Assembly (NCBI GenBank): GCA_947000775.1
Contig: CAMQGK010000052.1
Location: forward strand, 27,094,501 to 27,158,500
Reading direction: 5' to 3'
Source: Pterois miles
Lineage: Eukaryota > Chordata > Actinopteri > Perciformes > Scorpaenidae
DNA: 64,000 nucleotides
Shown: positions 48,330 to 60,603 of the stretch, one piece after another
Layout: each line of letters starts with the position of its first letter
Numbering within the stretch: the stretch's first letter is position 1
Program-made: the position numbers and the translations under genes
The notes under the pieces: model-generated
Database searches by the model: none
Told to the model about the DNA's origin: nothing
What the model saw: the letters and a program-made list of their open reading frames with translations, nothing else

Positions 48330-48905
48330 GCATAGACTGTATATAAGAAGTGGACGTAGTCACCGTCGCCGTTTTGTTTTTTTGCAACCAGAAGTGACAC
48401 TAGAGGGTGGTGAAAGATGGCGGTGGCCAAAACGGCGAACTCAAGGCTTCAAAACCATAGTCCACAATCCAATGGGTGACATCTCTGTCAACATTCAAAC
48501 GCTTGAAGACAAGTAAAATCTTGCAGAAAGACAAACTTTTGTCTCCTCTGTTGGGCAACCTGAACCTGGAAGCACCTTAAATGTGCTTTCTTTCTAATAT
48601 CCAGCAGGGGGCGACTCCTCTGGCTGCAAAAAGAAGTCGCATTATATAGAAGTCTATGAGAAAATGATCCTACTTCTCTCTTAATTTATTACCTCAGTAA
48701 ACATTGTAAACATGAGTTTATGGTCTCATAAAAATTAATTGTAACATTTTGGTTGCACAAGCATTCGGTTGTACTTAGCGCAAAAAACCAAGATGGTGAC
48801 GGGCAAAATGGCAAATTTGAGGCTTCAAAATGGCAGTCCACAAACCAACGGGTGACACTACGGGGACTATGTCCACCTCTCAAATACAGTCTGTGGTCTC
48901 CACCA
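48330..48905. mobile_element. Fish repeat family C, copy 2 with internal direct repeats
   Basis: It contains TTTGCAACCAGAAGTGACAC, GGGGGCGACTCCTCTGGCTG and AAAGAAGTCGCATTATATAG. Segments near 48416-48483 and 48793-48868 (GATGG...GGCTTCAAAA...AGTCCACAA.CCAA.GGGTGACA) are direct repeats. This suggests two partial elements end to end. Confidence 0.65.
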
Positions 48906-49642
48906 ATTTTCTCTGTAATCACCCATCTTAAATGTCAATATCGCTAATCATAGATTTATCGCTAATTATAGATTTATCCATTCTGGAGACAGTATTTGAA
49001 AGTCTTGGGTGCATCGGCGTGTTAAAAATAACTGCCTAGTGTGTACAAAGGGCCGTAATGGTAAGAAAAAGATGTATTTTTAAATGTGACAGACGTGTTT
49101 GTACAATGGTTGAACAGCTTCAGAGCAGCCCTCTCCCTTTACCGTTATGACATCCAGAGTGGGAAGGCCATCCAACCCTTTCTCCAACTTTCACAGACCA
49201 ACAATACGTCAAGCAACTCTATGAATGAATGCCTTCCAGCCCCTTCTCCTCCCCTCTGCTCCTCTCTTCTTTCTTCTTCAAGGTCTGCTTCAGGCAAAAG
49301 TGACGTCCTGCTGAGACAATAGTGAGAGAGAAAATGCTGCGAGTTTGTGTTTGTGTGGAGGCAAAAGGTGAATGCGTTCGACCGCCCTGCTGAAACCCGT
49401 GACCTTCTCCCCCCCCTCGCTGAACCATCTGACCCTGACTCATTTCTGGATGTTGCCATCCAGCTACTTTACTCTGCTGCTCTTACTCACAGCTCAGCAC
49501 ACACTTCTGAAGTACGACCGAAGTCCGTCAGTCAGCCTCAGCGTCGGTCAGAAGGATCCTTTTGTCGACCTTGGTTAAGAAGGACAAGAGAGGATGTGAA
49601 CTGCAGCTCACCTCTTGTTCAGTAGTAATAATGTGTGTGTAG

Positions 49643-49645
<3 letters not shown>
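48906..49645. other. No gene recognised
   Basis: Several overlapping frames at 49.08-49.62 kb on both strands have moderate GC. None has a recognised motif. Confidence 0.45.

Positions 49646-49649
<4 letters not shown>

Positions 49650-49682
<33 letters not shown>
49650..49682. repeat. (TG)n microsatellite
   Basis: About 16 TG units, preceded by imperfect TG/AG units. Confidence 0.95.
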
Positions 49683-49683
<1 letters not shown>

Positions 49684-49754
49684 GGGTGACAGGAATGGAC
49701 ACAATAGTTGCTTTGAAAATTTTCAATACAGAATAGAGTGAATAGTAATGTCAT

Positions 49755-49815
<61 letters not shown>

Positions 49816-49826
49816 GATAGACAGAC

Positions 49827-49882
<56 letters not shown>

Positions 49883-49898
49883 CGATAGATAGATAGAT
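49755..49898. repeat. Compound (TAGA)n/(CAGA)n microsatellite
   Basis: A TAGA block, a central CAGA block, then a second TAGA block with one ATCG interruption. About 144 bp in total. Confidence 0.97.
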
Positions 49899-49975
49899 GT
49901 TTACTCTGACTGTAATTTATTCAGACTGCTTTCTCTCAGGCATCACACTCTGCTGGTTAAGGTAATGATATACAA

Positions 49976-49976
<1 letters not shown>

Positions 49977-50007
<31 letters not shown>

Positions 50008-50031
50008 AATGATAATGATCATCATCATCAT
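49977..50031. repeat. (GAT)n microsatellite inverting to (ATC)n
   Basis: About 12 GAT-type units followed by GATCATCATCATCAT. The array is therefore self-complementary around the central GATC. Confidence 0.93.
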
Positions 50032-50167
50032 GAGGCTCTTATGTGCAGCCACAACTGCTTCGTCTACAGTAAGAGAGGCTAGATTACACTCCCCAGTGAT
50101 TTCTCTCTCTCACACACACAAAAACCACACTTTAAAGGCATGACTTTCATTGAGAGTGACACTAACT

Positions 50168-50264
<97 letters not shown>
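50168..50264. repeat. (CA)48 microsatellite
   Basis: About 96 bp of uninterrupted CA, the longest dinucleotide array in the window. Confidence 0.99.
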
Positions 50265-50265
<1 letters not shown>

Positions 50266-51534
50266 CAAGCCAGCGTTAGGCCCACTCTGCAACGCCCACT
50301 AAGTCAATTAAATAAAGCACACAAAGTGAGGCAACCACCCATTAAAAACAACAATTAAGCCTCAGCGTGGAGGAGTGGCAGCCATTCCCCCTTTAGGAAG
50401 CAACATTTGCTAGTTAAGGGATGAGAGGAGACTTCTGCACACAGAGCAAAGACAATCGAGACAGATATAATCATCACCTCCACCAAGCCAGGATCGCATT
50501 GTTCCAACCTGGGCAACATGTTGGTAATTTGCACCTTAATAGGACGGCAAATCTCTGGGGGAAATGTGCTCCCTGGGCAGCCTTCTTTCACATATCCTGC
50601 AGAATGCCTGTAAGGGTAGAGACGTCCAAGGTGAGCGTTTCTCACAATGCAGCACTGTCCCCCCATGGACATCTGTGGAACAGCAGGAGAGCAAAGCAGA
50701 GTCAGCCCTGATGTTTCACAATTTGTCAATATATATTTTTAAAACTAACATATTATCTTCGGAGACATAAAGAATGGGAGACCATACGTTAAGAAATTAC
50801 TGAACTAGATAAAACATGCTTGTCTGATTTAAAAAAAAAATGTGGTGAACTTTGTGATTGCACTGCCGAGGCGTTTTTGATGGGACACTTATCAAGTAAT
50901 TGAATGAACAGTCATCCTTGATTGCGATACAGTGCTCAGCTCGTATACTGTCGCACTAAATTATTGACGGATGATCATTTCAAGATGAGCAGAAGTTATT
51001 TGAAGCATCACTCTGACCCTCAGCTGTTTTTTTGAGGCACACTGTGTTGTAAAATGTTCTGGTAACAGATTATCAATGGAAAAGATGACCAACTGTACAA
51101 AATAAAATGTAATTTATCTGGCGACAGATAATATGAAAGAAAATGGGACTAGGAAATTAATATCATGATTTCGGATGAAACTTTCAAATCAGGACAAACA
51201 CTAATGATTTGAACGGAAAGTCAAAATAAGGTATTTAAAACTGCTCTTGTTATATTGAACTATAATGGCTGATTTGTATTGGATGGGTCGCATCTTGGAC
51301 TGCAAGAAATTTGCAGATTTTTTCCAAAAGGAAATAAAGATGATGTTTAAATAGCCTGTGTGTATCAATCAGACTCTGAAGCCAGCACTTTTTATCCTTC
51401 CTGACCATATATCAGACAATTTAGTTGCTTTTTAAGGATCAAAATGGAAATCTGGTTAAAATCAATCTTAAGCTAAAGACATATGGTACAAAAAGAAAAG
51501 CAGCTGAACGATTCACGTATTAAATGTCAATTGA
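50265..51534. other. No gene recognised
   Basis: A very short acceptor/donor pair (TATCCTGCAG ... CCAAG|GTGAGC, near 50600-50632) was noted but would define only a 28-bp exon. Confidence 0.45.
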
Positions 51535-52010
51535 TTAAAATACTTATCACAATTAATCGCAAATGAATCACATTTTTTATATTCAAAATGTACCTTAAAT
51601 GGAGATTTGTCAAGTATTTAATACACTTATCAACATGGGAGTGGACAAGTATGCTGCTTTATGCAAACATATTTAGATATTTATTATTGGAAATCAATTA
51701 ACAACACAAAACAATGACAAATATTGACCAGAAACCCTCACAGGTACTGCACTCAAATCATAACATGGCAAACTCAAAACAATGCCAAGTGGACATGTCT
51801 GTAAAGGGGAGGCTCGTGGGTACCCATCGAACCCATTTTCATACACATATCTGGAGGTCAGAGGTCAACGGAGCTTGTTTAGTCTCCAATGGGTTCCTTA
51901 GATTCTCTAGTTTCATATGATACCAGTATCTTTACTCTGGCTGTAAAAGTGAATCTGTTACAACCTAAAAATGGAAAGTTGCATTAATGCGATAAAGACA
52001 TTAGTGGTAT
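51535..52010 (+). mobile_element. hAT-type MITE, eroded relative of 9076-9632
   Basis: Shared landmarks are TTATCAACATGGGAGTGGAC, AACAACACAAAACAATGACA, AGAAACCCTCACAGGTACTG and TTCATATGATACCAGTATCT. The inverted terminal repeat is not preserved at the right end. Confidence 0.75.
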
Positions 52011-52835
52011 AGTACATAAGTCAGTCACAAGTATAGTTATAATACATGAACGAGACACAATGACTGTCACTGAATAATTAACAGATGTCTGTCACTGTGA
52101 AATCTGCTGCTTGTGTCAAAAATGAAACAAATTTAACTACTTTAATCCAAAAGTGACATTCAAGAGGGTCACATTGACTCCTAAATGTGGATTAGAACAA
52201 AGGGAGTTTGAGGGATTACTTACAGGCTTTTTAACATCGGGTTACAGCCTGTGGGCTTGTCAGGTCATTTATCTGTGCTGCACTGCTGACATCGTAGAGG
52301 TCGGTGAGATGCAAGGACGCTGACCTCAACCTCTGTACAGCTGCAGGAAGCCTTGAAGACGGCTGACAAATGACCAGCGCGACCCCGGAGGGTGCCGCCT
52401 CAACATGTCAGCCCGAGCCCCACAGATGGTCCAGAGAGGAAGACCTAGGAGTCCAGGAGAAAAGATAAAAAGATCGGTGTCGTCATTTATATTCAGTACA
52501 ATAAAAGAAGCTACACTTTACTCCAAAGTAACTGATTCAACATCTAAGAAACATCATTGCACATCTTAATTTAACTTCATGTTATGATATCTATAGGAAA
52601 GCTTTGATACACAGCGGTATCACGTAGTTTTAATCGTGTTGATACTCTCACTCGGGGCTGGCGTGCAACATTGCTAACAAGCTAACAGGAGAAGTGTTGA
52701 TTTCTCAAAAACAAACACTGAGCGATCTGAAAAGTGATCAAGAGGAGAAGCTGCTAATTAACCAGAGTCTCACTATTTTTTTCAAAGAGAACTCAGGTTA
52801 AGTAACTTTAAGTAATCTAAGTAACTTTTTAGTGG

Positions 52836-52881
52836 GCTACACGGTGGTGCAGTGGTTAGCAGTCGCCTCACAACAAGAGGG
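52836..52881 (+). mobile_element. SINE family B, head fragment
   Basis: GCTACACGGTGGTGCAGTGG, then TTAGCAGTCGCCTCACAACA, is the tRNA-like head of family B in plus orientation. The body is missing. Only about 46 bp are recognisable. Confidence 0.6.
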
Positions 52882-53000
52882 AGAAACTTTCCACCAACCA
52901 GGTTGTGAATAGCACAAGAGGACTCTTCTCGTGAACATGGTAACCAAGAACCCATATGAAGACACCATTAGACCATGTAGAGAGAACTGAACAACAGAAT

Positions 53001-53020
53001 TGAATTATGGGAAGTGTAGT
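53001..53020 (-). promoter_or_regulatory. ZNF143/SBS-like motif
   Basis: On the minus strand, ACTACACTTCCCATAATTCA resembles the ACTACAATTCCCAGAATGCA submotif. It lies between repeat fragments, so it may simply be a repeat-borne site. Confidence 0.25.
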
Positions 53021-53059
53021 TTTTGGAGATAGACAATAAAGACTAAAAGTCTAGCACAT

Positions 53060-53385
53060 TGTCATTCTAGCTCTTTGTCAGACTCTTGTTGTCGCTTTGT
53101 GTGAAGTAAACACATGCTGGAAACACTTGCTTAGGTTTAGACAGCAAAACCACTTCGTTAGGTTTAGGAAAAAACACCATTTGTCATTTGTAAAATAACA
53201 CTAAATGTTAACACAGGACATGAAAGAACAGCTGAAACGTAACGCTATCCTGGATGAAAGCCTTGTGTTTGCTGGACAAGGCCACGTCTGTGTGTCTCTT
53301 TCACGCCGCTAAAGTACGTCTGTAACGGCGACAGCCACAAAAAATTCTCGGTATTTGACGCCCTGGGAAGGAGAACGGGTTGGCT
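53060..53385 (+). mobile_element. Dispersed repeat T ('GGTATTTGACGCCCT'), copy 1
   Basis: It contains GTTAGGTTTAGGAAAAAACA, CACTTGCTTAGGTTTAGACA and the end TCGGTATTTGACGCCCTGGG, then AGAACGGGTTGG. It shares these blocks with copies at 54.5 and 56.7 kb. No coding capacity. Confidence 0.65.
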
Positions 53386-53981
53386 TCAGTGTTCTCAGTA
53401 GGATTTATTTTCCCTTTATTAGACGGACGTGACAGGAAATGATGGGAGACGGATTACATGGGCAGCATCTTAAACTCCACCAGGAAACACCAGTTGCCAA
53501 TACTTTTTTTCCTGCAACTTTATGGACATGTAACACTAAACTGCTCTTAACGTTACTTCAAAAGAAGACACTTTTCCCTCACGCACACTGCAATAACTAG
53601 ACATAAAAACAACACAGAAAAACAAAAAAAGTACTTGAGGACAAACAACCTATTTATGTGATCGTGCAGGAATCAAGACAAGAAAGGTCAACGCTGCACA
53701 AAGAGGACCAACTTCTCATTTTATATATGTGAGAGCAAATGCACACTCGCGCATATAGTATGCTCAAGGGCAGTGCTGAGACTGTACAGGTGACAGAATA
53801 TTTTCCAAACTGTTTTGCTTCACAAATTTTCATTTAGACAGGAATATGCTAAAAACCAGCCCCCCGTGTGTGCACACAACCCTCAGGTGGTAAAGTTTCC
53901 GTTTTCCCACCTCCTGCTCTCGGCTCCTGCTCCTCCCGACAAAGTCACAACTTCAAAGTCAAAACAGAGGAGATGTGTGAG

Positions 53982-53985
<4 letters not shown>

Positions 53986-54060
<75 letters not shown>
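53986..54060. repeat. (CA)n microsatellite
   Basis: 75 bp of uninterrupted CA, preceded by GGCGCG. Confidence 0.99.
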
Positions 54061-54061
<1 letters not shown>

Positions 54062-54529
54062 TAGGAGGCCTGAGCGGTACAGGTTTTCCACATTTCCTCC
54101 GCTGCCATCCAGTGGGGCTCTTTCGCCCTTTGTGATGTATAATTGAGGCTGTGTGTAATTTCACCGACTCGTTTCCACTCGAATCCCACTCGGAGCTGAA
54201 CTTTCACTTCTCTCATCCTTCAGGAATATTCCCTCTGAAGTGGAGAAGCCGGCTCTTTGAACGTACTGGTTAACATGCCTCCATCCCCTCCACCCCTCAC
54301 CACCCTGATCCGTCTCCATCATTTTAACCTCATCGCAGATTCAGATAGACTCAAAGTCAGATTGTGCAAAAGTTTATTAAACGACATTTGAGTTCGTCGG
54401 ACTTTCTGGAACTTCTCATGTCCTGTGTGGTCACTTTATTGGACACTAAGAGGGAAATACTTAATGGCTGGTGTTATAATTTTATTAAGAGATATTAAAG
54501 GTGCTCTGAGCTAAGGGTGCTAACAGCCA

Positions 54530-54972
54530 ACACGTACTTATCCCAACTCATCACATACTGACGCTTTGTCAGACCCCTCTGCGCCACTTTTTGGTCACAG
54601 TAAACTTAAGGTGAACTGAACAAAAACACTTGCTTATGTTTAGACAACAAATGCCTGATAGTTAGGTTTAGGAAAAAACAACATGTGCTTAAAATTACTC
54701 CGTTTGTACAGTGAAAATATGACTTGATGCTGTGAGCACAGGACATTTTGTTGGCGCCATCCACCTCCCATCCTGCCTGCCTGCCTCCTTCACTCTTTAA
54801 ACTACGTCACCACAGCTCTTTCCGGTAGTAGCTACTGCTACCACAGATTTGTTTACATTGGTGCGTCTCCTACCACCGTGAAAGGCTGCCTTTTGCAGCA
54901 GTATCGAACGCCGACGGCCGTGACACAGCGTCGGTATTTGACGCCCTCATTTGGGATTGAGAACGGGCTGGA
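54530..54972 (+). mobile_element. Dispersed repeat T, copy 2 (most complete)
   Basis: It begins CAACACGTACTTATCCCAAC, TCATCACATACTGACGCTTT and GTCAGACCC, includes TAGTTAGGTTTAGGAAAAAA, and ends GGTATTTGACGCCCTCATTT, then GATTGAGAACGGGCTGG. The ends are weakly inverted (AACACGTTCTCATCCCAG against CCAGCCCGTTCTCAATCCCA), as in a MITE. Confidence 0.65.
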
Positions 54973-55294
54973 ACAGCACTAACAACAGTGTTTACCTGAA
55001 AGGTGGGAGCTACGCTTCCACGGCGACGCCGTCAGTCGGAGATAGAGTCTCTATAGAAACAGTCTGACAGTGTTAGAGACGTGTTTCTGGAAACAGATAT
55101 TTGTCAGAGCTTTGAGCACATCAAATAAAAGCCCACTGTATTTGTCATTTTTCAAAACCTGAGCAATTAAAACCAAAACCACCTGCTAGATATCTAGTAA
55201 CAGGTAAGGTATGAAGTAAGAGTGGTGTCCATTCAGTTCATTTAAATGGCCCTTTCCCCTCTGCCGGCTGTCTAAGTTTTTTTATTTTTGTTTT

Positions 55295-55636
55295 ATTTTG
55301 GGGTGATATACTGGTATTGACAATAACTGTGATATTCAAAAACTGAATATTGATATCATGTTAATAATATACACAGAATAATATTGTGTAGATAAGACAG
55401 CGCCACTCAGATCACTTTATATCTACAGTTATGGTGACAGACTTTTTACACTCACAATTCTGAGTGTAATTCATGTGCCAAATAAAGAGACAATACGCAC
55501 AATAAGCAGCTTAATGGATGAATTTTACTTTTTTTTTTTAAATGTTCTGTAGATATCGTGATAATATTGTGATAGTAAATTATTTTGGAGACCATAATCA
55601 TATTGTGAATGTCTTATATCATGACAGCCCTTTCGA
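55295..55636. mobile_element. hAT-like MITE remnant
   Basis: The right end read inward is AGGGCTGTCATGATATAAGA, with TCACAATATGATTATGG behind it. The left half has ATACTGGTATTGACAATAAC. It is AT-rich and non-coding. Confidence 0.45.
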
Positions 55637-56525
55637 ATTGTTTTTTTAAATGCTTTTGTACAGCCTCATTATGTTATGCATCTGTCTAGATTGCTGTCTG
55701 ATGTGGTTGTTCTCCTGTTTCTGAGTGATTTTTGTTGTGATTTAGGAGAACTGACCACTGAAAGGTACTTTTATGGATTTCTCCGTTTACTGAATAGTTT
55801 TTGAGACCACACATTACAAGCAAACACAATTCATTATTATTATAATAATTGTTCCTAATAATTTAGTGTTTGTGGTGTTTACAGTCTGCTGATACCAGTC
55901 AGGCCCAGTATGTAAGCACTGACAAGCCTATTATCATGAAAAAAACTCTAGATTGTTTAAAGTCCTTTTTGTGCTTGCAAAGCATCTGCAGTAGAAATGC
56001 AGCAAATACGACAGTACGACAGAGAAGCCAGCTTGACTTCCTGCCCCTCTGTGTGACAGTAAACCTTTAATGAGTAATAAAAGGAGCCTGACCTTCAGCT
56101 CGCCGTGACACTCTCAGCTCTCTGATCACATGTGAGTTAGAGCTGAACGCAGCAGAAGGCGGCGAGACGGCGAGAACGAAACAGAGGACGTCCGGGTTCC
56201 TTCTCTGTTTATGTGAAGACTTCCTGGTCAGGAAGTATCAGAAAGTGGTTACTACACCAAAAATACCGGCTGCGTTTGTCTCGACAACATGGTGACAAAG
56301 ACGTCTCCTGATAGTTTCAGGTCAAAAGATGAGACATATAGCTTAACACTGGGATTAATTTGGCTGAAAGCTAAAATAAGTAAAGCCAATACGTATAGCT
56401 TAAAGACATTAAGACTTACTTTATACTGGCAGTGACAGTCCATCCATTAGGACTCTTTCACAGCAGCCATTTTGACATCTTTGCAGGTTAGACACAGGTG
56501 TAGTTGATAACACTGATTATGGCTC

Positions 56526-56700
56526 TGGTTAGCACTGCAGCCTCACAGCGACGGTCACATGCTCTTCTGTGTAGAGTTTGGATGTTTTCTCCGTGTTAAC
56601 GTAAGTTTTCTCCGGGTTCTCCGGTTTCTTCCCACGGTCCAAAGACATGCAGGTTAATTGCTGACCCTAAATTGCCTGTAGGTGTGGATGTGAGCTGGTA
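56526..56700 (+). mobile_element. SINE family B, 3'-truncated copy
   Basis: It runs from TGGTTAGCACTGCAGCCTCA through GTGTAGAGTTTGGATGTTTT, CTCCGGGTTCTCCGG and CATGCAGGTTAATTGCTGA to AAATTGCCTGTAGGTGTGG. This is family B in plus orientation, without the Rex3-like tail and GGAT repeats. It is followed directly by another repeat family at 56708. Confidence 0.78.
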
Positions 56701-56707
56701 CTGTGCA

Positions 56708-56945
56708 GACTCAACACGTTCTCATCCCAGCTCGTCACATATTGACCCTTTGTCAGACCCACTTGGCGTCACTTTGTCGGTCGCAGTAAACACGTGTTTA
56801 ATGGGAATTCACTTGCTTTGGTTTAGCCGTGAAACCACTTAGTTAGGTTTAGGAAAAAACAACATGGTTGGCCTTAAAATTACAGTTTGTGCGGTGAAAA
56901 TGTGACTTGATGTCGTGAACACAGGACACAAATTAACAGAGATTT
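56708..56945 (+). mobile_element. Dispersed repeat T, copy 3 (5' half)
   Basis: It begins CTCAACACGTTCTCATCCCA, GCTCGTCACATATTGACCCT, then GTTAGGTTTAGGAAAAAACA and GTGAAAATGTGACTTGATGT. It is truncated before the TTTGACGCC end and lies immediately after a family B SINE. Confidence 0.62.
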
Positions 56946-57164
56946 GGTGTCATTAGCCAATAGGTGGCACTGTAGCAGCATCATCTTACTATAAAGGAAG
57001 GACTGTCCTTCGCATATCTCAAGAACCATTCAGTCAATCAGTATCAGACTTAGTGGGTGAAAATTAGAGAAAAGTCAAAGTCAAACATCCCCAGGTTTGG
57101 TTTAGAGAACAATTAGTAACCGAGAATTAACAATAAATAAAGACAAATTACCTCTGCTTAACAT

Positions 57165-57170
57165 TTTATT
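57165..57170 (-). terminator. Candidate distal polyadenylation signal (AATAAA)
   Basis: TTTATT on the plus strand reads AATAAA on the minus strand. It is the last canonical hexamer seen downstream of the rapgef6 stop before the repeat-rich flank. Cleavage would be expected 15-30 bases further down, near 57135-57150, and the sequence beyond that contains TG-rich stretches on the minus strand. An alternative proximal hexamer is at 60598-60603. Confidence 0.45.
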
Positions 57171-58663
57171 CATTGTCCAAATTCATATCAGTAGACTTGG
57201 AGAAATAAAAGGTATTTTTTTCCTTTTTAAACATTCTCTTAAACAAAAATATAACAACTATTTACAATCACTCGTAAAAAATACATAAAAAGCGTACGAG
57301 CAAAATCATGTTGTCTTTCTAAAAGACATAAGTTACAACAGCTATGAGAAGTGTGAGACGAAAGCAAACTTTAAGCCACAGACCAAGTTAATACCTCTTT
57401 GTACAGATTGTGCAGCACACACTCACCACATTGAAGCTTATTGTTGTGCATTTCTGCTGTAATGCCAAAAAGATGTCTACATAAAACACATTCACATCGC
57501 TCTTATTGCATTCCAGGTAACATGGCGGGAAACGCGGGGGTAAATTACAATCAGCCAGATATTTTCATCAAGCTGTGAGAGAGTTTATCATCTGTTATGT
57601 TATAAACACTGACATGTGATCACAGTGCCAAGAACTGCTCACTGCCAGATCCTCCACCAAAACATACCTCCTGTATGTCGAGTCGAGAAGAAAGAGGTAT
57701 TACTAAATTAAATTTTGCCCTGAAAGATAAAACACAAACAAAAATATGAACAGGACTGTAGCATTTTGGAGTCTTATAGAGCACATGACAGAAATAAAAC
57801 AAACATCCAACATGTGCAGAGAGTTTCATTCCAAAATTATGTACGACAGTTTTATGGAGGAAAAAAAAACCCACCCGATTTGACTGTTGTCAGGTCGTTA
57901 AACAGGCGTTATTGGACGCTTAAAGCAGCACAGATGTGGGTCAGTAGAGGCCTACTACACCTATATTGTAAAGTTAAAGCATAACTTAAAAGCCACATGT
58001 CTAACCTGTAGTAAAGCTGAATGAAATGTCATGTTTTGATCACAAACAAAAAGGCTTCTTTAGGTTTAAGCAAAAAAACAAAAAAAATACCCCCCAAAAA
58101 AAACAAAAAAAAAAAACCACTTAAAGTTCAGGGAAAAACATTGTGTTTTATATTTATATACTACTGGGTAGATTAGTAGTATAGTGCTGCATCATATCAT
58201 ATATAAGCATGTGCTTCTTTACTGGAAATAAAAAATAACTGGTAACTATAAGTGTCAAATAAATGCAGTGGAGTAAAAAGTACAATATTTCCCTTTAAGA
58301 TGTAGCTAAATAGTAGAACCATAATATGGAAATACTCAAGTAAACTACAAGTATGTCAAAATTGGACTTAAGTGCAGTACTTTGTGATTACTTTTCTCGA
58401 CTGCTTACTAGTTAATTGATAGTTGTCAGAAAAATAACTTAATAAAGTATTATGATAATCATTGAATATAATATATAATATTTCCTGGTTCCAGCTTCTC
58501 AAATGTGAAGATCTGAATAATGTTAACGTATTAGTTTGGTGTAAAATAACTACGTTTCAAAAGTGAAAGTGAAGCCCATCGCCCCATATGAGTTTCACGC
58601 TGTACTACAGCGTCCGACTTCTGCAGCTCTCATAATTACTACGGTCACTAGAGGTCGCTGTCG

Positions 58664-58797
58664 TGTTCTTTTACACCTTCTATCGACGACTGCCCATGTG
58701 AATAGATGATAGAAACTACTAGTAGGCGTAGTAGGCCCCTATTCACCCACATCTATGGTGCTTAAACCAACCGGTAACGCCTATTTAATGGGCTGAC
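58664..58797 (+). repeat. Unnamed dispersed repeat P, copy 2, within the predicted 3'UTR
   Basis: GTTCTTTTACACCTTCTATC, ACTAGTAGGCGTAGTAGGCC, CCTATTCACCCACATCTATG and CGCCTATTTAATGGGCTGAC match 46501-46637. The orientation is opposite to rapgef6. Confidence 0.65.
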
Positions 58798-60597
58798 AAA
58801 AACAAAACAAAGCAAAACAATTGCTTGATGTTTAGTTCTCAATCCAAGTGTATGTACACTATGTATATATAAGAGATAATACACAGCAAGCCAGTGATTG
58901 TTGTGAAAGAAACCCTGACAGGGCGATGCAACGAGGAGGGGTGGATAGGGAGTGGTCTTGCATCACCCTGAAGGGGATTATTTCACCACAATGCTCCGCT
59001 AGCTGTACATTATCCTGCTTATTACACGGCTGCTTACTTAAGAAATCTGAAATTTGACACAAAAGCGGAGTCCGACATCAGTGTGAGTATTCAGCAAAGC
59101 CGTGTAGTAAATATATACATGTGGGCCCACACTGGGAAGGAGGATCTAAATGATCCACCCATGCAGAACATTAATACTGATTTATGGTTTAAAATCTGAG
59201 GAATACAGTTGTGCAAAGAAAAAAAAAAGAGGAATAGTCAGTTTTTGACTCTCAGTCTGGTTCGATGTAACAAGATTGTTTTAAAAAGGAAAGATGGAGC
59301 AGGGTGAGGGTCACAGTGGGTACTCATGATTCATATAAAACCCTTAAGTAGTGGAGTGATATCAAATAAATGAGTATACAGTGAGGAGAACGGCTGAAAA
59401 GAGGTGGAAAGTTTAAAGTCCTGCTGAGAGGGAAGACTCAACGTCATGACAGGGCTTGTTCCGTTCAGTTCAAACACACTGGGATGAAATAGCATCAAAC
59501 ACCTCCTTTCAATCCAGACAGAGTTTGAATGCCTTACTGCAGGCGGCAGTAATCAACGCTGCAAACTAAGCAGGGCTTTTACAGAAAACGACTTCTGAGC
59601 CTTTCCTTATGTGCTGTACGCCCAAATCAAAACAGGACTAAAAAAAAAATCTATGTTGATCACAACCTCGCAAATATAATTCCACAACACACACAGTCAT
59701 ATCCCAAAACACAGCAGCAATTACGATTATAGTTAGAGCAGAAATGGCACCAACAGCAGAGTGTGAGGGGAGAAAACAAGTCATGAACTAACAGAAATAC
59801 CTTAAAAGACTCCTGCCCCCGAACAGAAACAGGGCGATCACAACCTCCGATTATTTCTTATAACAAAATATTCAAAAATAGCCTTTATAGAGGACTCTCT
59901 TCTCTCATCTATACATGACATTAATTTATGGCAAAGAAAAAACAAAAATATATATGTAAAAATTCATATATATGCCATGTATATATTAGCATTGATCATT
60001 TCAAGTCTTTGTGTGGCAAAACAATATAAAAGAAGCGTCACAGAGCGCGAGACAGACCGACCGACAGCAGAAGAGAAGAACGTCTAATTCCAGTTTACAC
60101 CCCTGCTGCACTGCAGATAAAACACAATTCATTTTTTTTTTTTCCCAAAACATTACTCAGAATGTACAAATTTGCTTGTTTTCAATACAAATAGACAAAT
60201 TTTCAAGCAAATCCTTTAAATATTCTACAAAATGTACTATGAACATGGAATGGAGATGCAAGCCAGGCGTTAAAATACATTATCTGTTGACTTGTTTTGT
60301 TGCTCGTTCTCTTTTAAATAAGAAGCAAAAAACGATACGAGAGGTACACTGTGAGCACAAAGTCAAAGTTTACGCTGCATCTCATATTCCTGCTGCTTTA
60401 TAAACAAATTTACAAGGTCAAATGAACCTAAAGCATTCTACTTTAACATTTCAGCTTGTAATTCAATAAACACTGTAAACAAATATGTGTAAGCGTCGGT
60501 GTAAACACTGTCCTTTGTCTTAATGCACACCATCTATTCTGGCGCGTGTGTGTGTGTATGCATGCACGTTGTGCGACCACACAGTGCTAATTTATCG

Positions 60598-60603
60598 TTT
60601 TAT
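60598..60603 (-). terminator. Candidate proximal polyadenylation signal (AATAAA)
   Basis: TTTATT on the plus strand (AATAAA on the minus strand) about 1.1 kb downstream of the rapgef6 stop codon. If used, it gives a short 3'UTR. Confidence 0.3.

Noticed and set aside
50079..50358. Cys/Val- and Thr/His-repeat frames at the CA arrays (also at 22.7 and 54.0 kb)
   Set aside because: Direct translations of (CA)n microsatellites.
50600..50632. 28-bp micro-exon bounded by TATCCTGCAG and CCAAG|GTGAGC
   Set aside because: Too short to assess, no partner exons and no family context. Acceptor and donor look-alikes are expected by chance.
1..57000. Endogenous retrovirus or viral remnants
   Set aside because: No long terminal repeats, gag/pol/env-like frames or primer-binding sites were seen. 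The only reverse-transcriptase motif is a short LINE-type scrap at 21.15 kb.
60467..60480. Plus-strand AATAAA as the end of a convergent gene
   Set aside because: No plus-strand exon upstream supports it. It lies within the predicted rapgef6 3'UTR and AT-rich hexamers are common there.
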